Positions 34,172-43,380 of a DNA stretch of 64,000 nucleotides are shown piece after piece. The notes under the pieces were generated by a model. The model was not told the origin of the DNA, did not search any database, and saw nothing but the letters and a program-made list of their open reading frames with translations. The position numbers and the translations under genes were made by a program. The DNA is taken from assembly GCA_965221765.1 (NCBI GenBank), contig OZ244911.1, positions 496,001-560,000 of the forward strand, in the 5' to 3' direction. This DNA is from Bin25 sp965221765 (lineage in GTDB: Bacteria > Bacteroidota > Bacteroidia > Flavobacteriales > Flavobacteriaceae). The first letter of the stretch is position 1, and every line of letters begins with the position of its first letter.

Positions 34172-36241
34172 TTAATCAAACACCGAATCATCAAGTTCCA
34201 CATTGAATTCTATAGATTTTAATTCAGCAACTATATCAATTCCCATTTGATTAGTACTCATGGTATATGGAATTAAAATCCCTTCTATTTCTTTATAATC
34301 CTTCAACCTGACGTCAGTTTCAATAACTTGACCTTCCACTTCAGCGGTTGTACTAATTTGAATCAATAACTTGGTCTCTGTATCATAAACATGTGAGAGA
34401 TTATCACTGATTTTGATATGATGTCCTATGGCATCTCCCACTTTAATAGCTCCTAAATATTCAAGATTTTCAATATCAAACTTTAACTCTGGAAATGGAT
34501 ATGATTGCAGTATAGATACTTCTAATTCTGGACCTTCTATTTCTATTCGTTGCCCCATGACTTCTGAATATGAAGAGTGATCTGATACCACTGCTTTTTG
34601 AATGACTTGTCCACCCATTTTAGAAATATTCAGTGATTTTCCTTCTACTGATTTAATTCCCTCGGCTTCAATCATCATTCCCTGGACTTCGGCCACATGA
34701 AGCGCCTTTATATTTTCGATTTTTTCTAAAGATTCTCTTCCTCCGATGGTCGCTAGGTATGAATCAATAATACTACCAACTGAAAATCCTTCAGGCACAT
34801 CAATACCATAATTTGGTCTATCAATCGTATTCCCCCACTTATCATAATAATTTACTTTTAATTTGGTTCCATTGATTTCGATATTTTCTAGTGCTTGTAA
34901 TACATCACGGCCTTTACCTGTAACAATTATTCGAGCATTTTCTAATGGAAAATATGTTTGTGCTACCCGTTGGATGTCTTCTACTGTCACATTTTGAATG
35001 TTTTGCAAATAGGTCCTATAAAAGTCGCTAGGAAGTCCTTCAGTAATTATATTATAGGCATAATTGGCAATCGTAGAAGGATTTTCTAAAGATCGAACAA
35101 AACTTCCGAGATATTTAGCTCTGACCAGATTCAATTCTTCATCAGAAACCGGTTGATTTTTCAATTTCTCTAGTTCTGATAAAATTTGAACTACAGAACT
35201 ATCCGTTACAGTATTTCTTACACTGGTGGAAGCTGAAAATGTTTCAACCGTATGATGTCTAAAACTATAAGATGAATAGGCCCCATACGTATACCCTTTA
35301 TCTTCTCTCAAGTTCAAAAATAAACGAGCTTCAGCTCCTCCTCCTAAAATTTGATTGGCTTTCAAAATAGCAAAGTAATCAGGATGTGTTCTAGCGACTT
35401 CTGTTGTATAATTCACCGTGATTTCAGATTGAACCGCATTGGGCATATCGACAAATTCTATAACGGCAAATTCAGGATTTTTAGGAACCGGTAATGGTTT
35501 AGGTTCTACTGAAGCAGTTGTGGTCCAATGACCAAAATGCTGGTTAGCTAAATCTTTTGCTTCACCCAATGTAATATTGCCAACGAATACAAGATAGGCT
35601 CTATTGACATCAAAATTTTCTTTGTACAGCTCCTGAACATCTTCTAGGGTCACGTTATTGACCGATTCTTCGGATATATACTCCCCGAAAGGATGATCAG
35701 CCCCATAAGTGACGATATCTCCTACTCTGTTTGCAGCTGCTTGGACGCTGTTTTCAGCCGTTTTAAGTCCAGAGATTAATTCATCTCTTTCTTTGATAAA
35801 TTCTTCTTGAGTAAAGTTGGGATTTAGGGCGGCATCTGCAAACATTTCAAAGATTCGAGGAAAATACCGGGTCAACGAACTCGCCGAGCCTCCCGATGAA
35901 TTTATATTAACACTAGCGCCCATAAAATCCACTTCATCATAAAATGCTTCCATTGGGATATCAAGAGATCCCTTACCAATGAGACTCCCTAATAAACTAC
36001 TAACCCCAACTTTATCACCATATGATTTGGGTTTGTTATCAATACGTAAACTAACACTCACTCGAGGTAGTTTGTTATTCTCGACAACGAGAACCGTTAT
36101 CCCATTTTGGGTCATAAATTGTTGAGGATCTCCGATATTGATTTCAGGAGTAGGACCTGGTTTTGGCATGATGCTTCTATCAATTTGTGCACTCAGTTGG
36201 GCACAAATCATAAAACCGGTTATAATTGATATTTTTTTCAT
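34172..36241 (-). CDS. M16 family peptidase-like protein, inactive-type subunit
   Basis: About 689 residues from the ATG at 36241 (signal MKKISIITGFMICAQLSAQ); an ATG at 36280 overlaps the preceding gene and is less likely. It has the M16 fold (ITVLVVENNKLPRVSVSLRI, GGGAEARLFLNLREDKGYTYG) but lacks the HXXEH zinc motif: the site reads SSLLGSLIGKGS. A C-terminal ~200-residue extension follows (GGRESLEKIENIKAL). Such proteins pair with an active M16 subunit, here the gene 8 bp upstream. Confidence 0.85.
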   Translation of the reverse strand: MKKISIITGFMICAQLSAQIDRSIMPKPGPTPEINIGDPQQFMTQNGITVLVVENNKLPRVSVSLRIDNKPKSYGDKVGVSSLLGSLIGKGSLDIPMEAFYDEVDFMGASVNINSSGGSASSLTRYFPRIFEMFADAALNPNFTQEEFIKERDELISGLKTAENSVQAAANRVGDIVTYGADHPFGEYISEESVNNVTLEDVQELYKENFDVNRAYLVFVGNITLGEAKDLANQHFGHWTTTASVEPKPLPVPKNPEFAVIEFVDMPNAVQSEITVNYTTEVARTHPDYFAILKANQILGGGAEARLFLNLREDKGYTYGAYSSYSFRHHTVETFSASTSVRNTVTDSSVVQILSELEKLKNQPVSDEELNLVRAKYLGSFVRSLENPSTIANYAYNIITEGLPSDFYRTYLQNIQNVTVEDIQRVAQTYFPLENARIIVTGKGRDVLQALENIEINGTKLKVNYYDKWGNTIDRPNYGIDVPEGFSVGSIIDSYLATIGGRESLEKIENIKALHVAEVQGMMIEAEGIKSVEGKSLNISKMGGQVIQKAVVSDHSSYSEVMGQRIEIEGPELEVSILQSYPFPELKFDIENLEYLGAIKVGDAIGHHIKISDNLSHVYDTETKLLIQISTTAEVEGQVIETDVRLKDYKEIEGILIPYTMSTNQMGIDIVAELKSIEFNVELDDSVFD

Positions 36242-36248
36242 GTTTTTT

Positions 36249-37610
36249 TTATTCCGATGGTTCTGATTCTTGATTATCATTATTCGATTCAGGCAAATAA
36301 TCTAGAACTAATCGTTGATTTGGATTTAAAAACTTTTGAGCTGCCGTTCTAATTTCTTCTCTCGTAATCGAGCGATATTCATCGATTTCGGTATTGACCA
36401 AATTCGTATCCCCCAATATTTTATACGCTTCTGCTAATGAATTAGCAATCCCTGCAATCGAAGAGTTTGAATTCACAAAATTATCTTCATAGATATTAAG
36501 CAATTTTTGATAATCTCTTTCTGAAATCAAATCAGTCTGTAATTTTTTGATTTCATCATCGATTTCGACCAATAAATCCCCTAATTGGTGTTCTCCTTGG
36601 GGCAGGGCTAGAATGACATAGGTTCCATAATCTTCCCCACCATCATTAAAGGCAGCCACTTGCAATGCCATTTTTTTATCTTCTACCAATCGTTTATACA
36701 ATTTCGAACTATTTCCTTCACTAAGGTATGTCGATATCATATCCATGACTTTGGCTTCTCGCGATTTGATTCCCGGTATACGATAGGCCGTAAAAATGGC
36801 TGGAACTTGAATATTTGAATCAAAGGTTTTAGCAAATATTGTTTCTGTGATGGGTTGTTCAATTGGAAAGTTTCTTATAATCTCTTTTCCTTTGGGAATG
36901 GGACCAAAATAATCGTCGATCCACTTTTTAGTTTGACTGATATCAATATCCCCCGCTACAGTCAATACTGCATTATTTGGAATATAATACTTTTTATTAA
37001 AGGCTATAAATTCTTCGAGAGTGGCCGCATCCAAGTGTTCCATTTTTCCAATGGTAGAATTCTTATAAGGATGATCAACAAAGAGATAACTTTTGACTAC
37101 TTCATACCAACGACCATAGGGCGAATTATCATACCGTAATCGACGTTCTTCTTTGACCACTTCATTTTGTGTATCGACCCCTATTTGATCGATTACAGGA
37201 TGAAGCATTCGCTCAGATTCCATCCATAATCCTAATTCCAAACTATTGGAAGGAAAGCTTTCATAGTAATAGGTGAAATCTTGTGTCGTATATGCATTAT
37301 TTGATCCCCCATGAGATGTTACAATATTGAACCATTTTCCTTTTTCAATATTTTTTGTTCCTTCGAAAAGCAAGTGTTCGAAGAAATGTGCAAATCCCGT
37401 TCTTTCTGGATCTTCATCCTTTGCCCCCACATGATATAGGACAGAAACCGTCACAACGGGAGCATTATTGTCTTGGTGAAGAATGACATGAAGACCATTA
37501 TCAAGTTTGTATTCAATAAATTCCACTTGCTGACTTTTTAAACCAAAGCCTAGAACCAATAAAACGAAGAGAATAAAATGTTTTTCCATTTTTCTTGTAT
37601 TATTTTTCAT
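36249..37610 (-). CDS. M16 family zinc metallopeptidase, active-type subunit
   Basis: 453 residues with a signal peptide (EKHFILFVLLVLGFGLKSQ). The inverted zinc motif is intact: HFFEHLLFEGT (HXXEH), with the downstream glutamate in NEVVKEERRLR. A second internal start at 37589 is possible. Bacteroidota encode pairs of M16 proteins acting as a periplasmic heterodimer; the partner follows immediately and lacks the zinc site. Natural substrates are unknown. Confidence 0.9.
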   Translation of the reverse strand: MKNNTRKMEKHFILFVLLVLGFGLKSQQVEFIEYKLDNGLHVILHQDNNAPVVTVSVLYHVGAKDEDPERTGFAHFFEHLLFEGTKNIEKGKWFNIVTSHGGSNNAYTTQDFTYYYESFPSNSLELGLWMESERMLHPVIDQIGVDTQNEVVKEERRLRYDNSPYGRWYEVVKSYLFVDHPYKNSTIGKMEHLDAATLEEFIAFNKKYYIPNNAVLTVAGDIDISQTKKWIDDYFGPIPKGKEIIRNFPIEQPITETIFAKTFDSNIQVPAIFTAYRIPGIKSREAKVMDMISTYLSEGNSSKLYKRLVEDKKMALQVAAFNDGGEDYGTYVILALPQGEHQLGDLLVEIDDEIKKLQTDLISERDYQKLLNIYEDNFVNSNSSIAGIANSLAEAYKILGDTNLVNTEIDEYRSITREEIRTAAQKFLNPNQRLVLDYLPESNNDNQESEPSE

Positions 37611-38000
37611 TTTACTTTTTAGATCCGCAATTTAATAATTGTAGGGCAAATCAAATTGATTTTGAGGCCATTAGACTCAATGATTAAGGCGAGATAACCT
37701 CGAACGTGTTAATTATTTTTTCAATCTATTATTAGAAGTATTCTACGTTCTAGTAGATTCTGTATGAAAAAGGCTGTTCTGAGACTTTTGAATAATAGAA
37801 AATCAGAAAAATGAGGTGCCACGAGAACCTCTATTTTCTTTTTCAGCCAATAGATCCCATTATTTGATATTGCTTTCCTCTAAAAAATAACGATTTGCCT
37901 CTAATTTTAATTTCTTTGCCTCGTTTTCGTGTCCTATTTGAGCCCCAATAGGATGTTCAAGGCTTCTTATATTTCCTTGATGCTTTTTTAAATCGCTTTA
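37611..38000. other. region without a recognisable gene
   Basis: Stop-rich AT-rich sequence upstream of the M16 gene, including its promoter. No motif stands out. Confidence 0.35.
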
Positions 38001-38525
38001 AATGATTAGCGATAAATTTCAAGATAGGTTGATAATGAATGCTATCCAACCCTTTGAATCGGGTCACTTAACTGTGAAACTCATGAGTTAAGTCTCCAAC
38101 AATTTATTCGACCATCTGGCGTTGGTGATGGGATTGTATCGTTCTTCCTATTCCTTGGTCAAGAACTAATCACTCTTTTCTGATGGATAGCCCTTATCCG
38201 CCGAATCTCCTTTTTGTTCCACCACCAAAGGCCCTTCCATCAATGGCCATCGACCTTGATAATCATGCGCAGCCCCATGGTAGACCCTCTAATATCACGT
38301 CTTTTTGGAAATGGCCCTATGCCATTGATTCCCATTCATAGGTCTTGTCCCTCTCTCTGTTTGAGCCAATGGGCTTCATGATCTGCATTGGGATGGTCTT
38401 CCTATTGTTTTTCATGGTCCCCTTTCATCGGCTTGGAGTTCTGGCTCTTCAGAGTCGTTTTCATTTCGGTCTTGAGCCATCATTTTGGGTTGACCTTTGG
38501 GTGAAAAAAGATTCGCTGTGATGTG
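38000..38525 (-). pseudogene. probable DDE transposase relic
   Basis: A block of higher G+C. The minus strand has several short in-frame stretches including LVVEQKGDSADKGYPSE (about 38240-38180), which resembles the ADKGY element of IS4/IS5-type transposases, and a C-terminal-like NPITNARWSNKLLE. Frames change repeatedly and stops are frequent. Family assignment is tentative. Confidence 0.4.
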
Positions 38526-39126
38526 GGCATCAATCTATCACAGTCGTTTTGTGGTTGGGATTTGTCAAATGAATGGTTTCATAATTTGGTCTTTACGCTA
38601 TTGAATCAAATCAATGGATCGGTACGGTATCCCTCGGATATTGAATACCGACTAGGGGAGTCCATTGACGGCTAAAAATTATATCCATGGGGCATCATAA
38701 GGAAATATCCCATGGCGGATGGATGGAAAGGGCATTGTATTGATCATGTATTCATTAAATAGTTATGGCGAAGTGTCAAAAATGAATAGGGCATCTTAAG
38801 CCTTTTTCCGATGGTATCGAATATTATCAAAAACACATCGGGGATTAGCAGAACGCTTTTCATGCGGATAGCACCAACATCATCAAAACGTTTAAAATGA
38901 AAAATTGAAGTTATAGTTGTAAACGACATGATTTATTCCAGGCCATAGGACAGCAAAATCATGCATTTATTTCGCTAGCGATTGATAACTTATTTTTACC
39001 AAAAAGTTATAGGAAAATAAGGGGTGCTTAAAAGCCAATCTACTAGCTAGCAAGGCTTAGAACTGTCGTAAAGATGCTAAGGATATCCAACAAGCGCAAC
39101 AGTCTTTTTCGCTTTGCTAAACGGCT
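38526..39126. other. mosaic of mobile-element relics
   Basis: About 600 bp with no intact ORF. A plus-strand segment near 38810 reads SDGIEYYQKHIGD, similar to SSDGIECYKQRKD near 24433, so the same unidentified element type may have been present twice. Confidence 0.3.
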
Positions 39127-39364
39127 TGAGGGCCAAAGGAATCGAAGAAATTATGAAGACGGCCAAAATATTCCAAAGTCATCTCAATGAGATTATCAAC
39201 GTCCTAATCTTTAAACGATTCCAAGCTAACGTCAAACGAATCCATGAAAAAATCTAACCCATCAAAGCCTTCACAAGAGGTTATCGAAGGCTCAAAAATT
39301 CCGAACTTGCGGTCTTGTTTTTCTCTGGCGATCAATCTCTATCCCCATAAATCGTGATAGAACC
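39127..39364 (+). pseudogene. ISL3-family transposase C-terminus and element end
   Basis: The plus strand reads GIEEIMKTAKIFQSHLNEII, then a single stop, then IKAFTRGYRRLKNSELAVLF ending FSGDQSLSP. This matches the ISL3 C-terminal pattern (ARGFRNxxNxRxxxLFFCG). The sequence ends in ...TGATAGAACC at 39364, the inverse of the ISL3 end GGTTCTATCA at 24070. The matching other end was not found. Confidence 0.65.
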
Positions 39365-39385
39365 TATTTAATTTGCAAGATTATA

Positions 39386-40192
39386 ATGCCTTTGATTCTT
39401 TCTAAATCCTTTTGTTTTTATAGTTCAATTTTATTGGTGCTCATATTGTCTATTGGTTGTGATTCAACTAAAAAAGTAATCCCTTCTCCACAACCCATTA
39501 AAGCTATCGATGTGGCTTCTCTAATCGATGAAATTCAAAGAGCTTATCCAAAACATAAAGCATTAAATATTAGAGGAACCGCTTCGTATACCAATGGGAC
39601 TATTTCAGAAAAAATCAATGTCCAGTTGAGAATGATTCAAAACAAAGCCGTTTGGATTAATGCGGTGATGATTGTTCCCATTGCAAGAATTTTGGTAACA
39701 CCTCAAGCTATTCAGTTTTATGAACGCTTTCAAAAAACATATTTCAAAGATGATTACCAAACCATCCGAGCTTTTTTAAACAATGACCAAGTAAATTTTC
39801 AAATGATAGAAAATCTTTTATTGGCAAAACCACTAGTCGATATTTCCAATATAAAATGGAAAACCATCGATAATCCCATCCATTATATATTAATTGCTCA
39901 AAGAACAGAAGGCAAAACAATCCCTACTTTATTCGTAGATCCAAAAAGTTTTTCAATCCAAGAACAGCGAATTCTCTTGCCTGGAACGACCAATACGCTT
40001 AATATCCGCTATAAAAATTATATCACCATTGGAGGCAACGATTTTCCAAGAATTATTGAAATGTCAATAATAGGTCCTCAACAAACGATGCAAATAATCA
40101 TTGAATATAAGCAAATCAACCTCTTTGATCAAGAGGTGGCGATTCCCTTTAAAATTCCTGAAAACTACCAGCCGATTATACTTTCGAAATGA
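39386..40192 (+). CDS. DUF4292 family lipoprotein
   Basis: 268 residues with lipobox LILSIGC. The mature part follows DUF4292: NIRGTASYTNGTISEKINVQLRM is the conserved stretch, then KAVWINAVMIVPIARILVTP and FYERFQKTYF. The fold resembles LolA/LolB-type lipoprotein carriers, so a periplasmic or outer-membrane role in lipid handling is possible (inference). It overlaps the following EnvC-like gene by 4 bp, indicating one operon. It starts 22 bp after a dead ISL3 end. Confidence 0.85.
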   Translation: MPLILSKSFCFYSSILLVLILSIGCDSTKKVIPSPQPIKAIDVASLIDEIQRAYPKHKALNIRGTASYTNGTISEKINVQLRMIQNKAVWINAVMIVPIARILVTPQAIQFYERFQKTYFKDDYQTIRAFLNNDQVNFQMIENLLLAKPLVDISNIKWKTIDNPIHYILIAQRTEGKTIPTLFVDPKSFSIQEQRILLPGTTNTLNIRYKNYITIGGNDFPRIIEMSIIGPQQTMQIIIEYKQINLFDQEVAIPFKIPENYQPIILSK

Positions 40193-41364
40193 AATACTTC
40201 CTATATTTTTTTTTCATCCTATTAGGATCTAGTAATCTATTGGGTCAAAAATTTCAAAGTCGAAAACATCAACTCATAGAAAAACAAAAAGAACTCCAAA
40301 CAGAAATTCGCGAACTCAATGCCTTGATGAGTAAGATAAAAATTGATTCAAGAGATGTTTTGGTCAATCTAGAAGAAACCAATCTAAAAGTCCATAAACT
40401 CAATGAACTAATCGAGATTAATAACCAACAAACGATCATTTTAGATTCATTATCTGTCACCTTAGAATATCAGAAGATAGCACAGCAAAAAACATTAGAT
40501 CAATTAAAAGTCAATTATGCTGCAGTCATCAAAGCCGCTTATAAGAGTAGAATTGATAAAAATGCTTGGATGATGATATTGTTTTCTAAAAGTTTTATAC
40601 AAGGTTATAAACGCCATCAGTACATGCAACACTATGTCAATAATCGAAAAAACATGAAAAATGAAATCGAACAAAGGGTATCGGTTATAGAAACAAAAAC
40701 GGATTCCTTGCGAACCATCCGACAAGCTAAAAAAGAATTGCTCAATGTTCAAAGAGAACGATTAAAAGATTTAGAAACAGAAAAATTTCAACAGAGATTA
40801 TTGCTTAGATCATTTAGCCGACAAGAAGAAAACTTTGTAAATCAAATCAATCAAAAACGAGCACTCAATGAACAGCTCGAATTAGAAATACAAAGTTTAG
40901 TCGAACAGGTCGTGGCTTCAGAATCCGATGATCCTATAAATTTTGGCGGCGATTTTCATACTTTTAAAGGAAAATTACCATGGCCTGTCGAAGAGGGGGT
41001 GGTGACAAGAAAATTTGGGCGTCAATATCATCCCATTGTTCCTACTATCATTATTGAAAACCTTGGAATCACCATGGCAACCGAACCCAATTCATTGGTC
41101 AGATCGGTTTTCGATGGAAAAGTGGTCTCTATTTTATCTTTTCGAGGGAGCAATTATTCTGTATTGATACAACACGGACAATACATCACGGTTTATAAAA
41201 ATTTAGTCGATTTAAAAGTTGAATCAGGACAAGCTGTTGATGCTTTACAAGCCATTGGAAATGCATTTACGAATCAAAAAACTGGAAGGTCGAGTTTTAC
41301 TTTTAGTCTTTTTGAAAAGACCCAAGCAAAAAATCCAATCCATTGGTTACGTAGTAGAAGTTGA
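40189..41364 (+). CDS. EnvC-like murein hydrolase activator with degenerate LytM domain
   Basis: 391 residues. Signal peptide (FLYFFFILLGSSNLLGQ), a long coiled-coil (~20-245), and a C-terminal M23/LytM fold (~265-390; WPVEEGVVTRKFGRQYHP). The zinc ligands are not all there: the usual HxGxD site reads ENLGITMAT and the final HxH is replaced by FTFSLFEK. This matches the catalytically inactive EnvC type, which activates amidases during cell separation. It forms an operon with the DUF4292 gene. Confidence 0.85.
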   Translation: MKYFLYFFFILLGSSNLLGQKFQSRKHQLIEKQKELQTEIRELNALMSKIKIDSRDVLVNLEETNLKVHKLNELIEINNQQTIILDSLSVTLEYQKIAQQKTLDQLKVNYAAVIKAAYKSRIDKNAWMMILFSKSFIQGYKRHQYMQHYVNNRKNMKNEIEQRVSVIETKTDSLRTIRQAKKELLNVQRERLKDLETEKFQQRLLLRSFSRQEENFVNQINQKRALNEQLELEIQSLVEQVVASESDDPINFGGDFHTFKGKLPWPVEEGVVTRKFGRQYHPIVPTIIIENLGITMATEPNSLVRSVFDGKVVSILSFRGSNYSVLIQHGQYITVYKNLVDLKVESGQAVDALQAIGNAFTNQKTGRSSFTFSLFEKTQAKNPIHWLRSRS

Positions 41365-42579
41365 TTAATCTTCTTTTAAAATCCAAGCATCGGCTGTGAT
41401 ATTCTGTCGAATTTTATTTAACGAATCTAATGCTTGGTTCACTGAATCATAGTATCCAGTAATGACTCTGATACGAGATTGACCGGTTCGATTGGATATG
41501 CGGGTTTCTATATTTTGGGTTTTTAAATTTTCAATGAACTGATGAGCTTCATTTTGGGTACTAAAAGAACCGATTACAATTGCAAAAATTTCACTTTCAA
41601 TAGCTGGGATTGCTTGTGTTTTAATCGTATCTATAATGTGAGCTGATGGGATGATTTCGTTGGGGATTGAATCGAGTTCATTCGATGGTATCTCATCATT
41701 GGTTTTAGTGATGTTCGATGACTCCAGAGACTGCTCAACGTCAACAAAGAAATAATATACGCCAAGAGAACCTACAATTAACCCAGCTATAAATGACAAA
41801 GTCAATGTGATTTTTATTGGAACCGTTTTCCTTCTAGGATAAAATGAATTTCCTGATTTGATGTTCTTTTTGGGAGATGTCTGTTTGGTATCAAAAACTA
41901 TATTGCCCGTATTTTGTTTATCTATAATATTTGATTTTGGTGATGGGTTTGGTGAATCTTTTGAAGGGGTTTGAGGGTGGGCTAATCTTTTAGTTGATTC
42001 TGTTTTTGAAGGAGATGCATTTTGTTTGGATTTTGAATTTTGATTGGCAACTATCGAAGTGGTTTTTGGAAGTGCTTTGGATTTTTTTTGAAGTTTTTGG
42101 CTTTGTTGGACCGATGTAGTCATAATTTGTGATGGAAGACCAAAATTTTCGGACACAGTGATACCAGCTTTTAACCCTTGAAAATCGATTCTGTTTTGAT
42201 TGAGTTTAAACGTTCCGATACCGGTGATTTGGTAAGAGCCTTTTTTAATTTGAGATTTCCAATAACCTACCGATCCTTGTATTTTTTTGAGAGCTAATGC
42301 ATATGAAATTTGATTTTTTTCTGCAAGGAATTCTGCTAGCTCTCGGTCATTTATATGACGTGTTGAATCAAATGAATCAATAATTCTTTTTTTTGAATAA
42401 TAGGTCCCCGTTTGATTCGAAAAGGCTTTTTTTTCTTTGATAATAAAGGTCCCAAAGTAGGGTACCGTCAATTGGTTTTTGGTTTCTAGTAATTCTAAAA
42501 TGACCTTTTGGACCTCCATTTTATGCTCCAAATCAAGTTCAAAACTAAGTGATTGATTCTTATTTTTCGAAAAGTCCAT
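41365..42579 (-). CDS. HU-CCDC81 and SPOR domain membrane protein
   Basis: 404 residues. The N-terminus (~15-130) has the bacterial HU-CCDC81 pattern (LLETKNQLTVPYFGTFIIKE, ALKKIQGSVGYWKSQI). A Ser/Lys/Pro-rich linker (~150-240), one transmembrane helix (~255-275, ITLTLSFIAGLIVGSLGVYYF) and a C-terminal SPOR domain follow (~330-400, FAIVIGSFSTQNEAHQFIENL). SPOR domains bind denuded glycan at the septum, so this is a likely division-site protein of the inner membrane. Its end abuts the stop of the envC-like gene. Confidence 0.88.
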   Translation of the reverse strand: MDFSKNKNQSLSFELDLEHKMEVQKVILELLETKNQLTVPYFGTFIIKEKKAFSNQTGTYYSKKRIIDSFDSTRHINDRELAEFLAEKNQISYALALKKIQGSVGYWKSQIKKGSYQITGIGTFKLNQNRIDFQGLKAGITVSENFGLPSQIMTTSVQQSQKLQKKSKALPKTTSIVANQNSKSKQNASPSKTESTKRLAHPQTPSKDSPNPSPKSNIIDKQNTGNIVFDTKQTSPKKNIKSGNSFYPRRKTVPIKITLTLSFIAGLIVGSLGVYYFFVDVEQSLESSNITKTNDEIPSNELDSIPNEIIPSAHIIDTIKTQAIPAIESEIFAIVIGSFSTQNEAHQFIENLKTQNIETRISNRTGQSRIRVITGYYDSVNQALDSLNKIRQNITADAWILKED

Positions 42580-42621
42580 GGATTATATTAAACCATCTAA
42601 TTTTGATTGTCTGCCTATTCT

Positions 42622-43092
42622 ATGGACAATGTGACAACAAATGCATTGATGAGTTTAAAGGAATACAAAAAAAAACTAGCGTTTTACTGTCAATATCAAG
42701 ATCGATGTCATCAAGAGGTCAATATGAAAATGAGACAACTCAAAGTGCCTTATGGTTATCGAGGAGAATTAAAACAATATCTGATCGAAGAAAATTTTTT
42801 AAATGAAAAACGTTTTGTAGAATCTTTTGTCATCGGAAAATTCAATCAATCCCATTGGGGTAATTTGCGATTGACTAGAGAACTAAAAGCAAGAGAAATT
42901 TCAGACTACTTGGTTCAATATGGATTAAATTTAGTCGATTCGAAAGACTATATCGAGCAATTTATTTTGGTCTTGGAAAAAGCTAAAAGAACCTATCGAG
43001 ATATCCCCCCTATAAAAGCAAAAAAACAAATCGTTGATTACCTAAAGCGAAGAGGGTGGGAACCTCAATTAATCCTTGAATATCTAGATTAA
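42622..43092 (+). CDS. recX: regulatory protein RecX
   Basis: 156 residues from the ATG at 42622; a TTG at 42607 would add five residues. Three-helix RecX modules are visible: LAFYCQYQDRCHQEVNMKMR, LKQYLIEENFLNEKRFVES, and QIVDYLKRRGWEPQLILEYL. GKFNQSHWGNLRLTRELKAR is the typical central segment. RecX binds RecA filaments and limits recombination activity. Convergent with atpC, with no intergenic gap. Confidence 0.9.
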   Translation: MDNVTTNALMSLKEYKKKLAFYCQYQDRCHQEVNMKMRQLKVPYGYRGELKQYLIEENFLNEKRFVESFVIGKFNQSHWGNLRLTRELKAREISDYLVQYGLNLVDSKDYIEQFILVLEKAKRTYRDIPPIKAKKQIVDYLKRRGWEPQLILEYLD

Positions 43093-43371
43093 TTATTCAA
43101 TCAATAAAATCGCTTTATTGTTTTGCATTTCAAATATTCCAGACTTGATTTCAAAGGTCCAATAAACTCCTTGATTTTCAACATGGAATTGATTATTATT
43201 CATTATAATGGGTTGATCTGAAGCAATTTTTACCGTTCCTTTTTCCAAAGTCGAAACTATGGGGGAATGGTTATCAAGTACTTGAAATGAACCGGCCGTT
43301 CCTGGGACGCCTATACTCTGAACATTTTGTGATAACAAGACGGCTTCAGGTGATATAATCTCTAAATGCAT
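43093..43371 (-). CDS. atpC: F0F1 ATP synthase subunit epsilon
   Basis: 92 residues, the short Bacteroidota form with only the N-terminal beta-sandwich (MHLEIISPEAVLLSQNVQSI, then VPGTAGSFQVLDNHSPIVS); the C-terminal helical domain is absent. It is part of the central stalk. It lies 9 bp downstream of atpD as a two-gene unit separate from the other ATP synthase genes, as usual in this phylum. Confidence 0.93.
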   Translation of the reverse strand: MHLEIISPEAVLLSQNVQSIGVPGTAGSFQVLDNHSPIVSTLEKGTVKIASDQPIIMNNNQFHVENQGVYWTFEIKSGIFEMQNNKAILLIE

Positions 43372-43380
43372 TTGTTCTGA

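Noticed and set aside
37745..37770. Candidate left end of the ISL3 relic ending at 39364 (CGTTCTAGTAG...)
   Set aside because: Only about nine of the first fourteen positions match, and no 8-bp target duplication is present.
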